In this document: positions 40,272-48,680 of the stretch, one piece after another | Numbering within the stretch: the stretch's first letter is position 1 | Layout: every line of letters begins with the position of its first letter | Origin: Lacunisphaera limnophila | Lineage (GTDB): Bacteria > Verrucomicrobiota > Verrucomicrobiia > Opitutales > Opitutaceae | Assembly (NCBI RefSeq): GCF_001746835.1 | Contig: NZ_CP016094.1 | Coordinates: 1,674,001-1,738,000 of the forward strand | DNA length: 64,000 nucleotides | Direction of reading: 5' to 3' | Notes under the pieces: generated by a model | Told to the model about the DNA's origin: nothing | What the model saw: the letters and a program-made list of their open reading frames with translations, nothing else | The model's database searches: none | Position numbers and translations under genes: made by a program

Positions 40272-40478
40272 CCGCAGCGCAGACAACTCAGCCTGCTCGG
40301 ACGACGAATCGGCAGAGGCGGCCGTGAGCGCGGAGCCAAGCTGTCTCTGCCCGCAATGAATGGCCGGAGCCGCAATCGGAGCGGACACCGGAGTGCTGGC
40401 CGGTCCAGTTCGTGCTAATTTCCCAGGCTGCAAACGCCCTTAACGAGGCTGTCATCTTTATGGGCGCCAACCGAAGTT

Positions 40479-40976
40479 TTATTGCTTTGGCAGTGCACTT
40501 GGATCTACCGGAGCGACTTCTTTTGGCGGCCAGGTTGTGCCGGCAAGTTCGTTGGGCAGTTGGGTGGGATTGGTCGGATAAATCAACGAAAGGTCCATCG
40601 TCGATTTCGAGCCTTGGAGGAACTCTAGCTCTTCCGGCGCGCCTAAGATTAACCATAGTACCTCCGTCTCGGTGTCGTTGAACACCTGGCGTAGCTCTTC
40701 GGGACCGACGAGCAAACCGCCATACCGCGGCACCGTTAGGGTTTTATCGCCGATCCGTACGCGGCCGGTGCCTTCCAGCACAAAATAGAATTCCTCAGCA
40801 CGGATGTGCTTATGCAGCGTGTTGGCGCTTCCAGGCGGCAACCGCCAGAGCCTCGCTCCCATGATTTCACTCGCGGTGCGCTCAAGATAGTCCGCGTTCG
40901 GGATTTTCATCAAATTGGACGGCCTCCAAACAAGATCTTCTGGCTTGATGAGATGGTATCCGTGAATGGGTTTCAT
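40479..40976 (-). CDS. cupin-domain protein
   Basis: 165 aa from ATG 40976. One cupin barrel: LPPGSANTLHKHIRAEEFYFVLEGTGRVRIGD (HxHxxxxEE-like metal motif, H64/H66/E70/E71 by rough count) and GPEELRQVFNDTETEVLWLIL. Substrate unknown. Last gene of the minus-strand operon that starts at 43475. Confidence 0.8.
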   Translation of the reverse strand: MKPIHGYHLIKPEDLVWRPSNLMKIPNADYLERTASEIMGARLWRLPPGSANTLHKHIRAEEFYFVLEGTGRVRIGDKTLTVPRYGGLLVGPEELRQVFNDTETEVLWLILGAPEELEFLQGSKSTMDLSLIYPTNPTQLPNELAGTTWPPKEVAPVDPSALPKQ

Positions 40977-41006
40977 GAGGCTTGGTTGAGGTGAAGAATG
41001 CATGCG

Positions 41007-41633
41007 CTAGGGACACTCCGGTCTCTGAGCACTCAGAGTAAGACTTGTGTGGTCGTCTGCATGAGAACCCAAAAACGTAGCCATCCGCTCGGTGATCCTG
41101 GTCATGGAGGCTTCGCTTCGCTCGATGCCGTAAACAGCAAGTGGGAAATTCAGCGGCTTCTGGATCTCCCAAATTCTCTCATGTTGGTCCGGCGGTAAGA
41201 TGGTGACGGGTGAGCCAACCGCCACCCAGCCGATCGGAACGGTGGCATCCTCAGGAAGTTCCGTCTTCAAATGCACCACGCCATTGACCCTCACCTCGCT
41301 CCTGGCCCGCAGGATCCCCGCGTGAAAGACGCACGCACCGGTAGCGATGAAAACCTCGTCCTCTAAGGTGCAACCAGCCAAGTGGGCGTTCGGACCGACA
41401 AGACAATGATTACCGATGGTCACCGAGTGCAAGGCGGTGCTTCTGATAACTGCATTCTCCAGCACGATACCATGCGAGCCGATGACAATGGAACCACCTT
41501 CGGCAATGAGGCACGCCCCAAACATTATACGACAATGTGCTCCGACCGTGACATCGCCGCAAAGAGTGGCGGTCGGCGCGATGTAAGCGCTGGGATGAAT
41601 CTGCGGGCACTTACCTTGGTGCGACAGGATCAT
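41007..41633 (-). CDS. hexapeptide-repeat gamma-carbonic-anhydrase-like protein
   Basis: 208 aa. Repeated hexapeptide turns from about 12 to 135 (PSAYIAPTATLCGDVTVGAH, GSIVIGSHGIVLENAVIR, LHSVTIGNHCLVGPNAHLAGCTL) build a left-handed beta-helix of the gamma-carbonic anhydrase/PaaY group. Metal-type histidines (GAHCRI, GSHGIV, GPNAHLAG) are roughly placed but not checked against the trimer. Its start overlaps the stop of the DUF5069 gene (ATGA). Confidence 0.8.
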   Translation of the reverse strand: MILSHQGKCPQIHPSAYIAPTATLCGDVTVGAHCRIMFGACLIAEGGSIVIGSHGIVLENAVIRSTALHSVTIGNHCLVGPNAHLAGCTLEDEVFIATGACVFHAGILRARSEVRVNGVVHLKTELPEDATVPIGWVAVGSPVTILPPDQHERIWEIQKPLNFPLAVYGIERSEASMTRITERMATFLGSHADDHTSLTLSAQRPECP

Positions 41634-42097
41634 TGCATGGATTTAAGTGAATCCCGGGGAGTCAGTTCCTCCAAATATCCTTCGTCAAAAGCGATCACCG
41701 TGAACACGCTGTCTACCCTGGGATCGGGGATATCCCCGCCGTAGTAGGTTTTCAGCAGGAACTGAAATCCACGATGCACCGGGAAGCCGGGCCGGCCCAG
41801 GTTGGGGGCGAGGGCGTTCCAAGCTTCTACATGGTTGGCAGAGCAAGCTGAACGGCCCTGAAACCATTCGCCAACCGGCGCATCACTACCGGATGAAAGC
41901 CGGATCACCTCGATGATCTCCTGCTTCTGAATTCCAAAGTGCTTCAAGAATGCCCCATCCGTGGCCACCGGATGGCAATAGGGCAGGACGAAATCAGGCT
42001 CCAGCGTGCCCGCGAGATAGTAGCGAGTCTTGTCGATGAATCGCGGCAGCCAAACGCAGCCGGCCAGTTTGTCGGAGGGACGCCGTAACTTTTGCAT
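41630..42097 (-). CDS. DUF5069-like protein
   Basis: 155 aa. KLRRPSDKLAGCVWLPRFIDKTRYYLAG, FLKHFGI and EWFQGRSACS...VEAWNALAP are the signature of DUF5069, a family of unknown function common in Planctomycetes and Verrucomicrobia. Coupled by ATGA overlap to the downstream gene. Confidence 0.8.
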   Translation of the reverse strand: MQKLRRPSDKLAGCVWLPRFIDKTRYYLAGTLEPDFVLPYCHPVATDGAFLKHFGIQKQEIIEVIRLSSGSDAPVGEWFQGRSACSANHVEAWNALAPNLGRPGFPVHRGFQFLLKTYYGGDIPDPRVDSVFTVIAFDEGYLEELTPRDSLKSMQ

Positions 42098-42182
42098 GGT
42101 GATGTGTGGGAAAGCGTGGCTGCGATGCGATTTTCAGGGAAAGGTGTCCCAGCCATGGGACACGTGCGGTTGGGGAGTCTGG

Positions 42183-43148
42183 CTAAGTTACCGTGTCGGT
42201 CCGTGGTTCCGCGGCCCGGACCAAGGCCCAAAGTGTCTGATTGACTGGAGTCGGCACCCCCAGTTCCCTTCCTCGCCGGGCGATGAAACCGTTGAGGGCA
42301 TCGATCTCGGTGCGCTTTTTTCGCCGGAGGTCCTGCGCGGTTGAGGAGTAGGCGGCCGCGATCTGACGGGTAAGTTTTCTCACCGTAGTATTGGCGGTGT
42401 CCACATCATCCATGTTTGTCGGGCTGACCCCTGCCGCACGCGCCACGGCGAGAGCCTCTGCGATGACCTTTCCCACCACCTCCCAGACGGCTTTGTCATC
42501 ACCTGCTTCTCCGTAGGTTATCTGGCAGAGCGCCGAAATCGCGTTGAGCGCGCTGTTGCAGATCAGCTTCTCCCAAAGTTGGTCCTGAATGCGGGAGGAG
42601 ACGACGCATCCAACCCCAGCGTCCCGGAAAAGATTGGCGATCTCAGCGACCCGGCTTCCGTCGGGGCCGATGATCAGATCACCTCGGCCGGTATGTTTGA
42701 CGGTTCCGGGGGCTGGCACCGCCGCCGCAAGGTAGACTACGGCTGATATAGTCTGCCGTCCGGTGATCGCGCTGATCTGGTCGGCATTTTCGACCCCGTT
42801 CTGGAGACTGAGCACAGTGCAGCCTGGGGCGAGAAACGGCACCAAGGCACGGGCCGTCGCCTCCGTGTTTGTGGTCTTAACGCAAAACAAGACGAGATCG
42901 GCATTCCGGGCCGCGGCTAGTTCGGTGGATGCGTCTACGGAAACCACTTCGTTGAACATTCGCGTATCGAGGGTGAGTCCCCTTTGCTTCACCGCAGTGA
43001 CAAAGCTCTCCCTCCCTATCATTACTGTGGGTACACCCGCTCGGGCCAGTAAACCGCCGAAAAATCCCCCGACGGCGCCGGCTCCGACGACCGCGACCTT
43101 GGGCTTGGCTGTATGGACGTTTCCTCCGCCCTGCGTTTCATTTGTCAT
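42183..43148 (-). CDS. 2-dehydropantoate 2-reductase-family oxidoreductase
   Basis: 321 aa. KVAVVGAGAVGGFFGGLLARAG is the Rossmann NADP loop of ketopantoate reductase/ApbA; VLFCVKTTNTE, VLSLQNGVENAD and QDQLWEKLICNSALNAISAL (catalytic Lys and Asn) follow the family order. Genuine pantothenate biosynthesis is possible, but the neighbours (an ABM-like gene, DUF5069, cupin, LysR) suggest a catabolic paralogue. Confidence 0.85.
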   Translation of the reverse strand: MTNETQGGGNVHTAKPKVAVVGAGAVGGFFGGLLARAGVPTVMIGRESFVTAVKQRGLTLDTRMFNEVVSVDASTELAAARNADLVLFCVKTTNTEATARALVPFLAPGCTVLSLQNGVENADQISAITGRQTISAVVYLAAAVPAPGTVKHTGRGDLIIGPDGSRVAEIANLFRDAGVGCVVSSRIQDQLWEKLICNSALNAISALCQITYGEAGDDKAVWEVVGKVIAEALAVARAAGVSPTNMDDVDTANTTVRKLTRQIAAAYSSTAQDLRRKKRTEIDALNGFIARRGRELGVPTPVNQTLWALVRAAEPRTDTVT

Positions 43149-43160
43149 GCGTGGCGCTGT

Positions 43161-43475
43161 TCAAAGTACCCCAGCCTCAAGCGGGTGCAGATAAAGAAAG
43201 CGCGGAGCCGCCACGCCTGCCTCCTGGCGGATCTGTTCAAGGCGGGGTGACTCGAAGAATCGTCTGGCGTCTGCGTGGGATGTCCAGGTGGAGAGATGTA
43301 CGATCAGGAGGACATTGGCTTCGTCGCGCAGCACTTGGTAGGAAAGTTCCCCGGCGGCCTTCCGGATGGTAGCAGCCGAATCGAAGACTCTTTTCCACGG
43401 CGCATAAGCCTGCACTTCGTGGAGAATCAGAACCTGTGGTCCAGAGGGACTGACGGCTTGGTCGCGTGGTTGCAC
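43161..43475 (-). CDS. ABM-like small monooxygenase-fold protein
   Basis: 104 aa. VLILHEVQAYAPWKRVFDSAATIRKAAGE...LIVHLSTWTSHADARRFFESPRLEQIRQEAGV fits a dimeric ferredoxin-like antibiotic-biosynthesis-monooxygenase type domain. Function unknown. First gene of the operon divergent from the LysR gene; 12 nt before the reductase gene. Confidence 0.65.
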   Translation of the reverse strand: MQPRDQAVSPSGPQVLILHEVQAYAPWKRVFDSAATIRKAAGELSYQVLRDEANVLLIVHLSTWTSHADARRFFESPRLEQIRQEAGVAAPRFLYLHPLEAGVL

Positions 43476-43545
43476 CGATCAATGCTACCAGAAAGACAAA
43501 CATGCTGGAAATACCATGATTGGCCGTTAGTGATGCTGAATAGAT

Positions 43546-44433
43546 ATGATAGATTATTCGATCCGGGAACTGGAGTGCTTTGTCGCGGTAGCCGAGGAAC
43601 TGTCCTTCACCCGGGCGGCTCGGCGCCTGCATCTGTCGCAGCCGCCATTGTCCCGGCACATTCAATCCCTGGAAGCCCGGCTAGGTATCAAGCTGTTTAC
43701 GCGCTCACCCCGCTCGGTCGCGTTGACGCCGGCGGGACGCGCCCTGCTGACCGATACTAAGGGGGCATTGGTGCAGCTCCAACGTGCGGGGGATCGGGCT
43801 CGGAGGGCCTCCCGGGGAGAAACCGCCCGGCTGGATCTTGGATTCGTCAGCGCGGTGCTAAACCCGGATTTGATCAGCATCTTTCAGCGCTATCGCACGT
43901 CTCACCCGGCTGTGGACTTGACCTTACATGACTGTCCCCCGGCCGAGCAATTACGGGCTATTGCGGAAGGGCGACTGGACGGCGGATTTGTCGGCGCCTC
44001 GCCGGCCACACTCACATCAGGTTTGGTCTTTATCCCATGGAGCAAGGAGCCCCTGATGGTCTTCCTTCCTCGCGGTCATAGGCTGCAAGACACCGCCAAG
44101 GTAAGAATGGCCGATCTGGCTGCGGAATCGTTCGTGATGGTGGCTGCGGAGTCGGCTCCTTGTTTCTCGCAGCAGATCCACGAACTGTGCCTTGAGGCGG
44201 GATTTCGCCCCAAGGTCGTCCAGGAGGCGAGCCGCGGACAAGCGGTTGCCGTTATGGTTGCCGCTGGAACGGGTATCGCGATCCTGCCGGCATCCATGTC
44301 GCGCATCGCCGGTGAGTCCTCGCTCGCAATCCCGATTACCACGAAAGGCGCAACAGTGACGTATGTCTTTGCCCATCGGCGTGGCGAACAAGAACCCCCT
44401 CTCAGAAATTTCGTGGCCGGATTGGAGGGATGA
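43546..44433 (+). CDS. LysR-family transcriptional regulator
   Basis: 295 aa. N-terminal HTH (SIRELECFVAVAEELSFTRAARRLHLSQPPLSRHIQSLEARLGIKLFTR) and a two-lobed effector domain. Divergent from the five-gene operon (43475 to 40479) with a 70-nt gap, the classic layout for a regulator of that operon. Effector unknown. Confidence 0.93.
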   Translation: MIDYSIRELECFVAVAEELSFTRAARRLHLSQPPLSRHIQSLEARLGIKLFTRSPRSVALTPAGRALLTDTKGALVQLQRAGDRARRASRGETARLDLGFVSAVLNPDLISIFQRYRTSHPAVDLTLHDCPPAEQLRAIAEGRLDGGFVGASPATLTSGLVFIPWSKEPLMVFLPRGHRLQDTAKVRMADLAAESFVMVAAESAPCFSQQIHELCLEAGFRPKVVQEASRGQAVAVMVAAGTGIAILPASMSRIAGESSLAIPITTKGATVTYVFAHRRGEQEPPLRNFVAGLEG

Positions 44434-44771
44434 GCGCTAAGGCAGCCGCTTAGTAAGATTCAGCCTCAGATTCTTGTGAAGGTATAGCGAATATCGATGC
44501 AGACTTATCTCCCAAGAAAATGCTCAGAACCCGCGATCTGATGAACGCCGCGTTGCGGCCTGCTGATATGTTTGAACTCTATGGTATCCCGTCCAGCACA
44601 CTCTGCGGTTATGTAATAATCCCGATCAAGTGCGACGCCTGCCATCGCGACTGGTGCCGGGACGGCAGGGAGGGAAGGGGCTCAGAATCATTATGCATGC
44701 TGAACTGCGGCAGAGCTCGATAAGTTGAAAGCGACTTGACTATATACGCTATTCGCGAATAGCGTATACTC
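44434..44771. other. intergenic with possible gene fragment
   Basis: About 340 nt. A 67-codon frame at 44520-44723 begins MLRTRDLMNAALRPADMFEL and looks briefly HTH-like, then loses protein character; it may be a decayed gene. The end holds the 26-bp palindrome described next. Confidence 0.4.
44743..44768. promoter_or_regulatory. perfect 26-bp palindrome operator
   Basis: Half-site TATACGCTATTCG followed directly by its reverse complement CGAATAGCGTATA, ending 3 nt before the ATG at 44772. TTGACT at 44735-44740 sits just upstream. A dimeric regulator bound here would block both transcription and initiation; the downstream HTH protein is the obvious candidate. Confidence 0.7.
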
Positions 44772-45290
44772 ATGTTTACCAAGCCACAAGACATCGTCGT
44801 GGCGCTAAAGTTGAGCTTGAGCAACTCAATCTCCAGCTACGCAGAGTTGGGGAAGAGCTTGGGCATGAGCGCTTCCGAGGTCCATGCAGCCGTGCGGCGC
44901 CTCCAAGAGGCGCGACTGCTCGACCCGGAAACCAAACAGGTGCGCTTCGAAGCGCTAAGAAACTTTTTGGTGCATGGTGTTCCCTACGCCTTCCCCGTAA
45001 GCCCCAAGGCCGTCACGCGAGGAATGCCAACCGCTTGGGCCGCACCGGCAATGTCAGACAAGATAAGCGCTGCGGACCAGATGCCACCGGTCTGGCCTGA
45101 CCCGGATGGGAAGGTGCAAGGCGCCGCTGTGCAGCCGCTCTATCCCAGTGTTCCAGGGGCCGCACGACGCGATCCGGAGCTTTACCGACTACTTGCGCTG
45201 GCAGACGCCTTGCGCATCGGTCGTGCGCGCGAACGCGCAATAGCGGAAAAGGAACTTGGTCTGCATCTGAATCGCCATGCCCACGCCTAA
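44772..45290 (+). CDS. winged-HTH antitoxin-like regulator
   Basis: 172 aa. Residues about 4-60 are a winged helix (ISSYAELGKSLGMSASEVHAAVRRLQEARLLD), then LRNFLVHGVPYAFPVSPKAVTRGMPTAWAAP and LYRLLALADALRIGRARERAIAEKEL. This second half recurs with nucleotidyltransferases in many genomes. No toxicity domain. It overlaps the next gene by 14 nt, as antitoxin genes often do. Confidence 0.7.
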   Translation: MFTKPQDIVVALKLSLSNSISSYAELGKSLGMSASEVHAAVRRLQEARLLDPETKQVRFEALRNFLVHGVPYAFPVSPKAVTRGMPTAWAAPAMSDKISAADQMPPVWPDPDGKVQGAAVQPLYPSVPGAARRDPELYRLLALADALRIGRARERAIAEKELGLHLNRHAHA

Positions 45291-45969
45291 TCTCGGTGCA
45301 TTGCGAGCGGTGGCGGACCGGCTGGATGGATTGGAGCTCAGCTATGCGTTTGTCGGTGGGTCCGTGGTAAATCTCCTGCTCGATGACCCAGCTTTTGCGC
45401 CTGCGCGCCCGACCGATGATGTGGATGTCATCGTCGAGGTCGTCGCCGACAAACGTTACTCCGAATTGGAGGCGCGCATTCGCGCACTCGGATTCAACCA
45501 TGACATGCGAGAGGGAGCGCCACTTTGTCGATGGGTCTTGGGCAACTTGACCGTGGACATCATGCCGACGGACGGCGCGGAAATTGGGCTCAATACAACA
45601 TGGTTTAAGGAAGCCTTGGCGACAGCGACTGAGCAGGAGTTCTCGCATACACGGCTGAAGCTTGTTTCACCGGCTGCATTTCTCGCGACCAAGTATGTGG
45701 CTTTTGTGGACCGCGGGTATGGCGACTATTACGCCAGCCACGATCTGGAGGACTTCATCACCGTGGTGGATGGCCGCGAAGGAATCGTCGCGGACATAGA
45801 TAGAGCGCCCGCGGAGTTGCGGAAGTATCTGGTCACTGCCGTGCGGGCGCTGCTAGCGGTGCCCGCGTTTGACGAGGCATTGCCAGGCCAAATTCCGCCT
45901 GACCAAGCCAGTCAATTGAGGTTACCAAAACTACGCGCGAAGCTGCACGCCATCGCGGGCCTCCGATAG
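45277..45969 (+). CDS. nucleotidyltransferase-fold toxin-like protein
   Basis: 230 aa. AFVGGSVVNLLLDDP (GGS, residues 27-29) followed by RPTDDVDVIVE (D48, D50) and LTVDIMP (D94) is a complete minimal DNA-polymerase-beta-type nucleotidyltransferase site, similar to AbiEii/MNT toxins. Overlaps the upstream HTH gene, so a toxin-antitoxin or abortive-infection role is likely by analogy; the modified target is unknown. Confidence 0.75.
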   Translation: MPTPNLGALRAVADRLDGLELSYAFVGGSVVNLLLDDPAFAPARPTDDVDVIVEVVADKRYSELEARIRALGFNHDMREGAPLCRWVLGNLTVDIMPTDGAEIGLNTTWFKEALATATEQEFSHTRLKLVSPAAFLATKYVAFVDRGYGDYYASHDLEDFITVVDGREGIVADIDRAPAELRKYLVTAVRALLAVPAFDEALPGQIPPDQASQLRLPKLRAKLHAIAGLR

Positions 45970-46132
45970 CGTTACATGATCGCCAGAAGGCCGATCAACC
46001 GAATGGACGGTTCAAAAAAATCATATTTGCACCCATCGGAACACTCTTTTGGTGCTCTTGTAGCACATCCTCATAGTTCCGAACCCGGACCGCGCGTTCA
46101 ATCGGAACGGATGTATGGACCATTGGCTCAGT

Positions 46133-47263
46133 TTAGGGCGCCGCTTCAGGGGTGGCGATGTCCGCGCCGGAATCCGCACCAAGTGTGATGCGTTTGCCGG
46201 TCCTCGCGGACTCTTTGGCGGCGTCCAGAATTTCAGCCACGATCAGGTTCACCTCAATGGACGAGAGGCCGGTCACTTGGATTTCACCGCGAACCACGGC
46301 GCCGAAATAGGAAAGGGTGTCGGCATAAGGTAGCGGCATCGCAGGCGCGGGCAACGGGATCTCGGCGGCATTTCCTTTTCGCAGGTACATCGATTTGCCA
46401 TCGGGCAAGCGCAGCGCCCCGGTTTCGCCGTAGAGATCCATATCTTTTCGGCCATAAGGCCAGTTCCAGGAGGCTTGGATGATCGCCTGGGCGCGGGGGT
46501 AGGTGAGAACGATCGTCGCCTCGTCATCCACCTTGGGGTAGACGTCAGGCTGCAGCTGTTGCGTGACGGCGAAAACCGAATCAGGCCGTTGCCCATCCAT
46601 CAGCCAGGTGGCCAGGTTGGCGCCATAGCAGCCGAAATCCATCAACGCCCCGCCGCCGTTCAGCACCGGGTCGGTCAACCAATCCAGAAAGTAGGATGAG
46701 CAGATGGGAGCCGGGCCGGAATGACCGTCGCGGATCACGAGTTTGCGCAAATCGCCGATCGCCCGCTGCCGGTGGACGGCATCGTAGGCGCCGTGGGTGC
46801 TCCGATACCAGGTGGTCTCGTAATTCACGACCAGCTGGATGTCGCCTTGGCGCGCGGCCTCCGCCATCTTCTGGGCGTCCGCCAGGCTCACGGCCAGGGG
46901 TTTTTCCATCATGACATGGATCCCGAGGGGAGCACACATCTCCACCACCGACAGGTGATCAAACGTCGAGGTGAAGGCCGCGACCGCCTGCACGTCATGC
47001 TTGGCGCGAAGGGCCGCCAGGCTCGGGTAAAACAGATTTGCCTCCAGGTTAAAGTCCCGGGCGATCTTGGCGGCCAGGGCCTGGTTGGGCTCCACGATGC
47101 CCACGAGCTGGACATCACGCCGGCTGAGCAGATCTGGCAGGAATCCCGTCACATGGTCGTGGACCAAACCGATGATGGCGAGCCGCACGGGTGGAGGGCT
47201 TTCCTGGGACGAAGCGCAGGCGGCAACCAGCATGAAAGCGAGCAGGGTGAGGAGTTTTTTCAT
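46133..47263 (-). CDS. Gfo/Idh/MocA-family oxidoreductase lipoprotein
   Basis: 376 aa from ATG 47263. Lipoprotein signal LLTLLAFMLVAAC (lipobox VAAC, Cys16), then a Rossmann domain (RLAIIGLVHDHVTGFLPDLL, EPNQALAAKIA) and EKPLAVSLADAQKM, the EKP motif of the family. The GxGxxG loop is atypical (GLVHDHV). Exported members occur widely in Verrucomicrobia and Planctomycetes and act on sugars or inositols, but the source of NAD(P) outside the cytoplasm is unclear. First gene after the second accessory region. Confidence 0.85.
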   Translation of the reverse strand: MKKLLTLLAFMLVAACASSQESPPPVRLAIIGLVHDHVTGFLPDLLSRRDVQLVGIVEPNQALAAKIARDFNLEANLFYPSLAALRAKHDVQAVAAFTSTFDHLSVVEMCAPLGIHVMMEKPLAVSLADAQKMAEAARQGDIQLVVNYETTWYRSTHGAYDAVHRQRAIGDLRKLVIRDGHSGPAPICSSYFLDWLTDPVLNGGGALMDFGCYGANLATWLMDGQRPDSVFAVTQQLQPDVYPKVDDEATIVLTYPRAQAIIQASWNWPYGRKDMDLYGETGALRLPDGKSMYLRKGNAAEIPLPAPAMPLPYADTLSYFGAVVRGEIQVTGLSSIEVNLIVAEILDAAKESARTGKRITLGADSGADIATPEAAP

Positions 47264-47384
47264 GGGGAGGTGGGTAAACCGCAAAGCAACGGAAAGGAGT
47301 CGGGCGCCGCGACTCGCCCCAGGCCGGCGTCTTGCGGCGGCACCGTGCGGTTCGCCTGCCGGTGGAGCGCCAACGCGCCGGAGC

Positions 47385-48584
47385 CTAGAGCTCGCGGAGG
47401 GCGGCGGCGATGGGCTGGCGGGCGGCGCGGAGGGCGGGGAGGAGGCCACCGATCAGGCCGATCAGGGTCGCCCAGATCACGCCCTGGACCACCAGTGCGG
47501 GGGTCACGGCGAAGGAGAAGGCCACTTGGCTGAAGCTCTGCCAGTTCATCGTGGCGGCATGGAAATTGTTGAAGGCGAGGTAGGCGAGAGCGGACCCGAG
47601 GGCTCCGCCACCCAGTGCCAGCAGGAGCGATTCGAGCATGAGGGCGATGACCACGGCGCCGCCGCCAAAGCCAAGCGCGCGCAGCGTCGCAATCTCGCGG
47701 GTGCGGGTCGCCACCGCGCTGTACATCGTGTTCAGCGCACCGAAGACCGCGCCGATGGCCATGAGGAAGGCAATCAGGTAGCCCAGGGTCGTGATCAGGC
47801 GGGTCATGCCCTCGGACTGCGCCGCGAAGTGCTCGGACTGGCGCAGGACCTTGACGCTGAGCTGGGGGTTGGCGGTGAGGGCGTCCTTGAATTCCTGGAA
47901 GGCCCCGGCCGAGTTCAGCCGGGCGTAGACCGACTGGAAGGAGTCGCCACGCTGGTAGGCGGCCTGCAGGACGCGGGCGTCAGTCCAGACCTCCGACTCG
48001 GCCACACCGCCACTGGCCGTGAACACGCCGACGACCGGCCAGGCGTCACGACCGACCTGTACCGTGCCGCCGACCTCGAGGCCGGCGAACTCGCGCGCGG
48101 CGCCGGCGCCGACGATGACCTCGTTCTTGCCCCACTCGAACATCCGGCCGGCGGTGATCTGCAGGTTGTCCCGCACCGCGGGCGCGGCGCTCTCGACTCC
48201 GCGCAGGGGGACGTTGGCGTCGGTGCCGGTCGAGCGCTTGGGGAGGTTTATGATGACGAAGAGCTCGGCGGAGGCGAGGGGGCCCGCCGCGTTGCGGGCG
48301 ACGCCGGGGGCGTCGGCGATGAGGCGCGTCTCGGCGCGACCGAAGCCGCTGACCATCTCGCTGTCGGAGCCGCTGCGCAGGACGATGGCGGCGTCGGCCG
48401 AGCCCGAGTTGGCCATGGCGCGGCGGAAGCCCGTGCCGATTGAGAGGACACCAATGAAAACGAGCACGACCCCCGCGATGCCGATGACCGTGGCCGCCAC
48501 CGAGCCGCGGCGCTGCGGTATGCCCATGACTCCGAAACGGAGGATGGCGGCGACCTGGGAGAACCAGTTGAGCAGGGTGGTCAT
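47385..48584 (-). CDS. ABC exporter permease (MacB/FtsX-like)
   Basis: 399 aa. N-terminal membrane helix, a large periplasmic MacB_PCD domain, and three C-terminal helices with GALNTMYSAVATRTREIATLRALGFGGG, the FtsX coupling region. Last gene of the minus-strand operon beginning at 51753; pairs with the second permease to form a heterodimer with one ATPase. Confidence 0.9.
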   Translation of the reverse strand: MTTLLNWFSQVAAILRFGVMGIPQRRGSVAATVIGIAGVVLVFIGVLSIGTGFRRAMANSGSADAAIVLRSGSDSEMVSGFGRAETRLIADAPGVARNAAGPLASAELFVIINLPKRSTGTDANVPLRGVESAAPAVRDNLQITAGRMFEWGKNEVIVGAGAAREFAGLEVGGTVQVGRDAWPVVGVFTASGGVAESEVWTDARVLQAAYQRGDSFQSVYARLNSAGAFQEFKDALTANPQLSVKVLRQSEHFAAQSEGMTRLITTLGYLIAFLMAIGAVFGALNTMYSAVATRTREIATLRALGFGGGAVVIALMLESLLLALGGGALGSALAYLAFNNFHAATMNWQSFSQVAFSFAVTPALVVQGVIWATLIGLIGGLLPALRAARQPIAAALREL

Positions 48585-48680
48585 GGCGTGAGCGTGCGGG
48601 TGCGGGAGCGGCCGGGTGAAGGTGGATTCAAGGGCGGGGAGACAGGGGTTTGATCGCTCTGATTTACAGGCTCGCTCGGT

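Larger units (their letters stand above)
40165..40478. other. tRNA-Glu downstream region, no gene
   Basis: About 310 nt without a supported gene: a terminator at 40175-40206, a 12-bp tandem repeat at 40225-40271, and then unremarkable sequence up to the cupin gene's end. Confidence 0.5.

Noticed and set aside
44520-44723. Gene encoding a 67-aa protein
   Set aside because: Only the first third looks protein-like, there is no ribosome site, and composition then becomes random; at most a decayed fragment.
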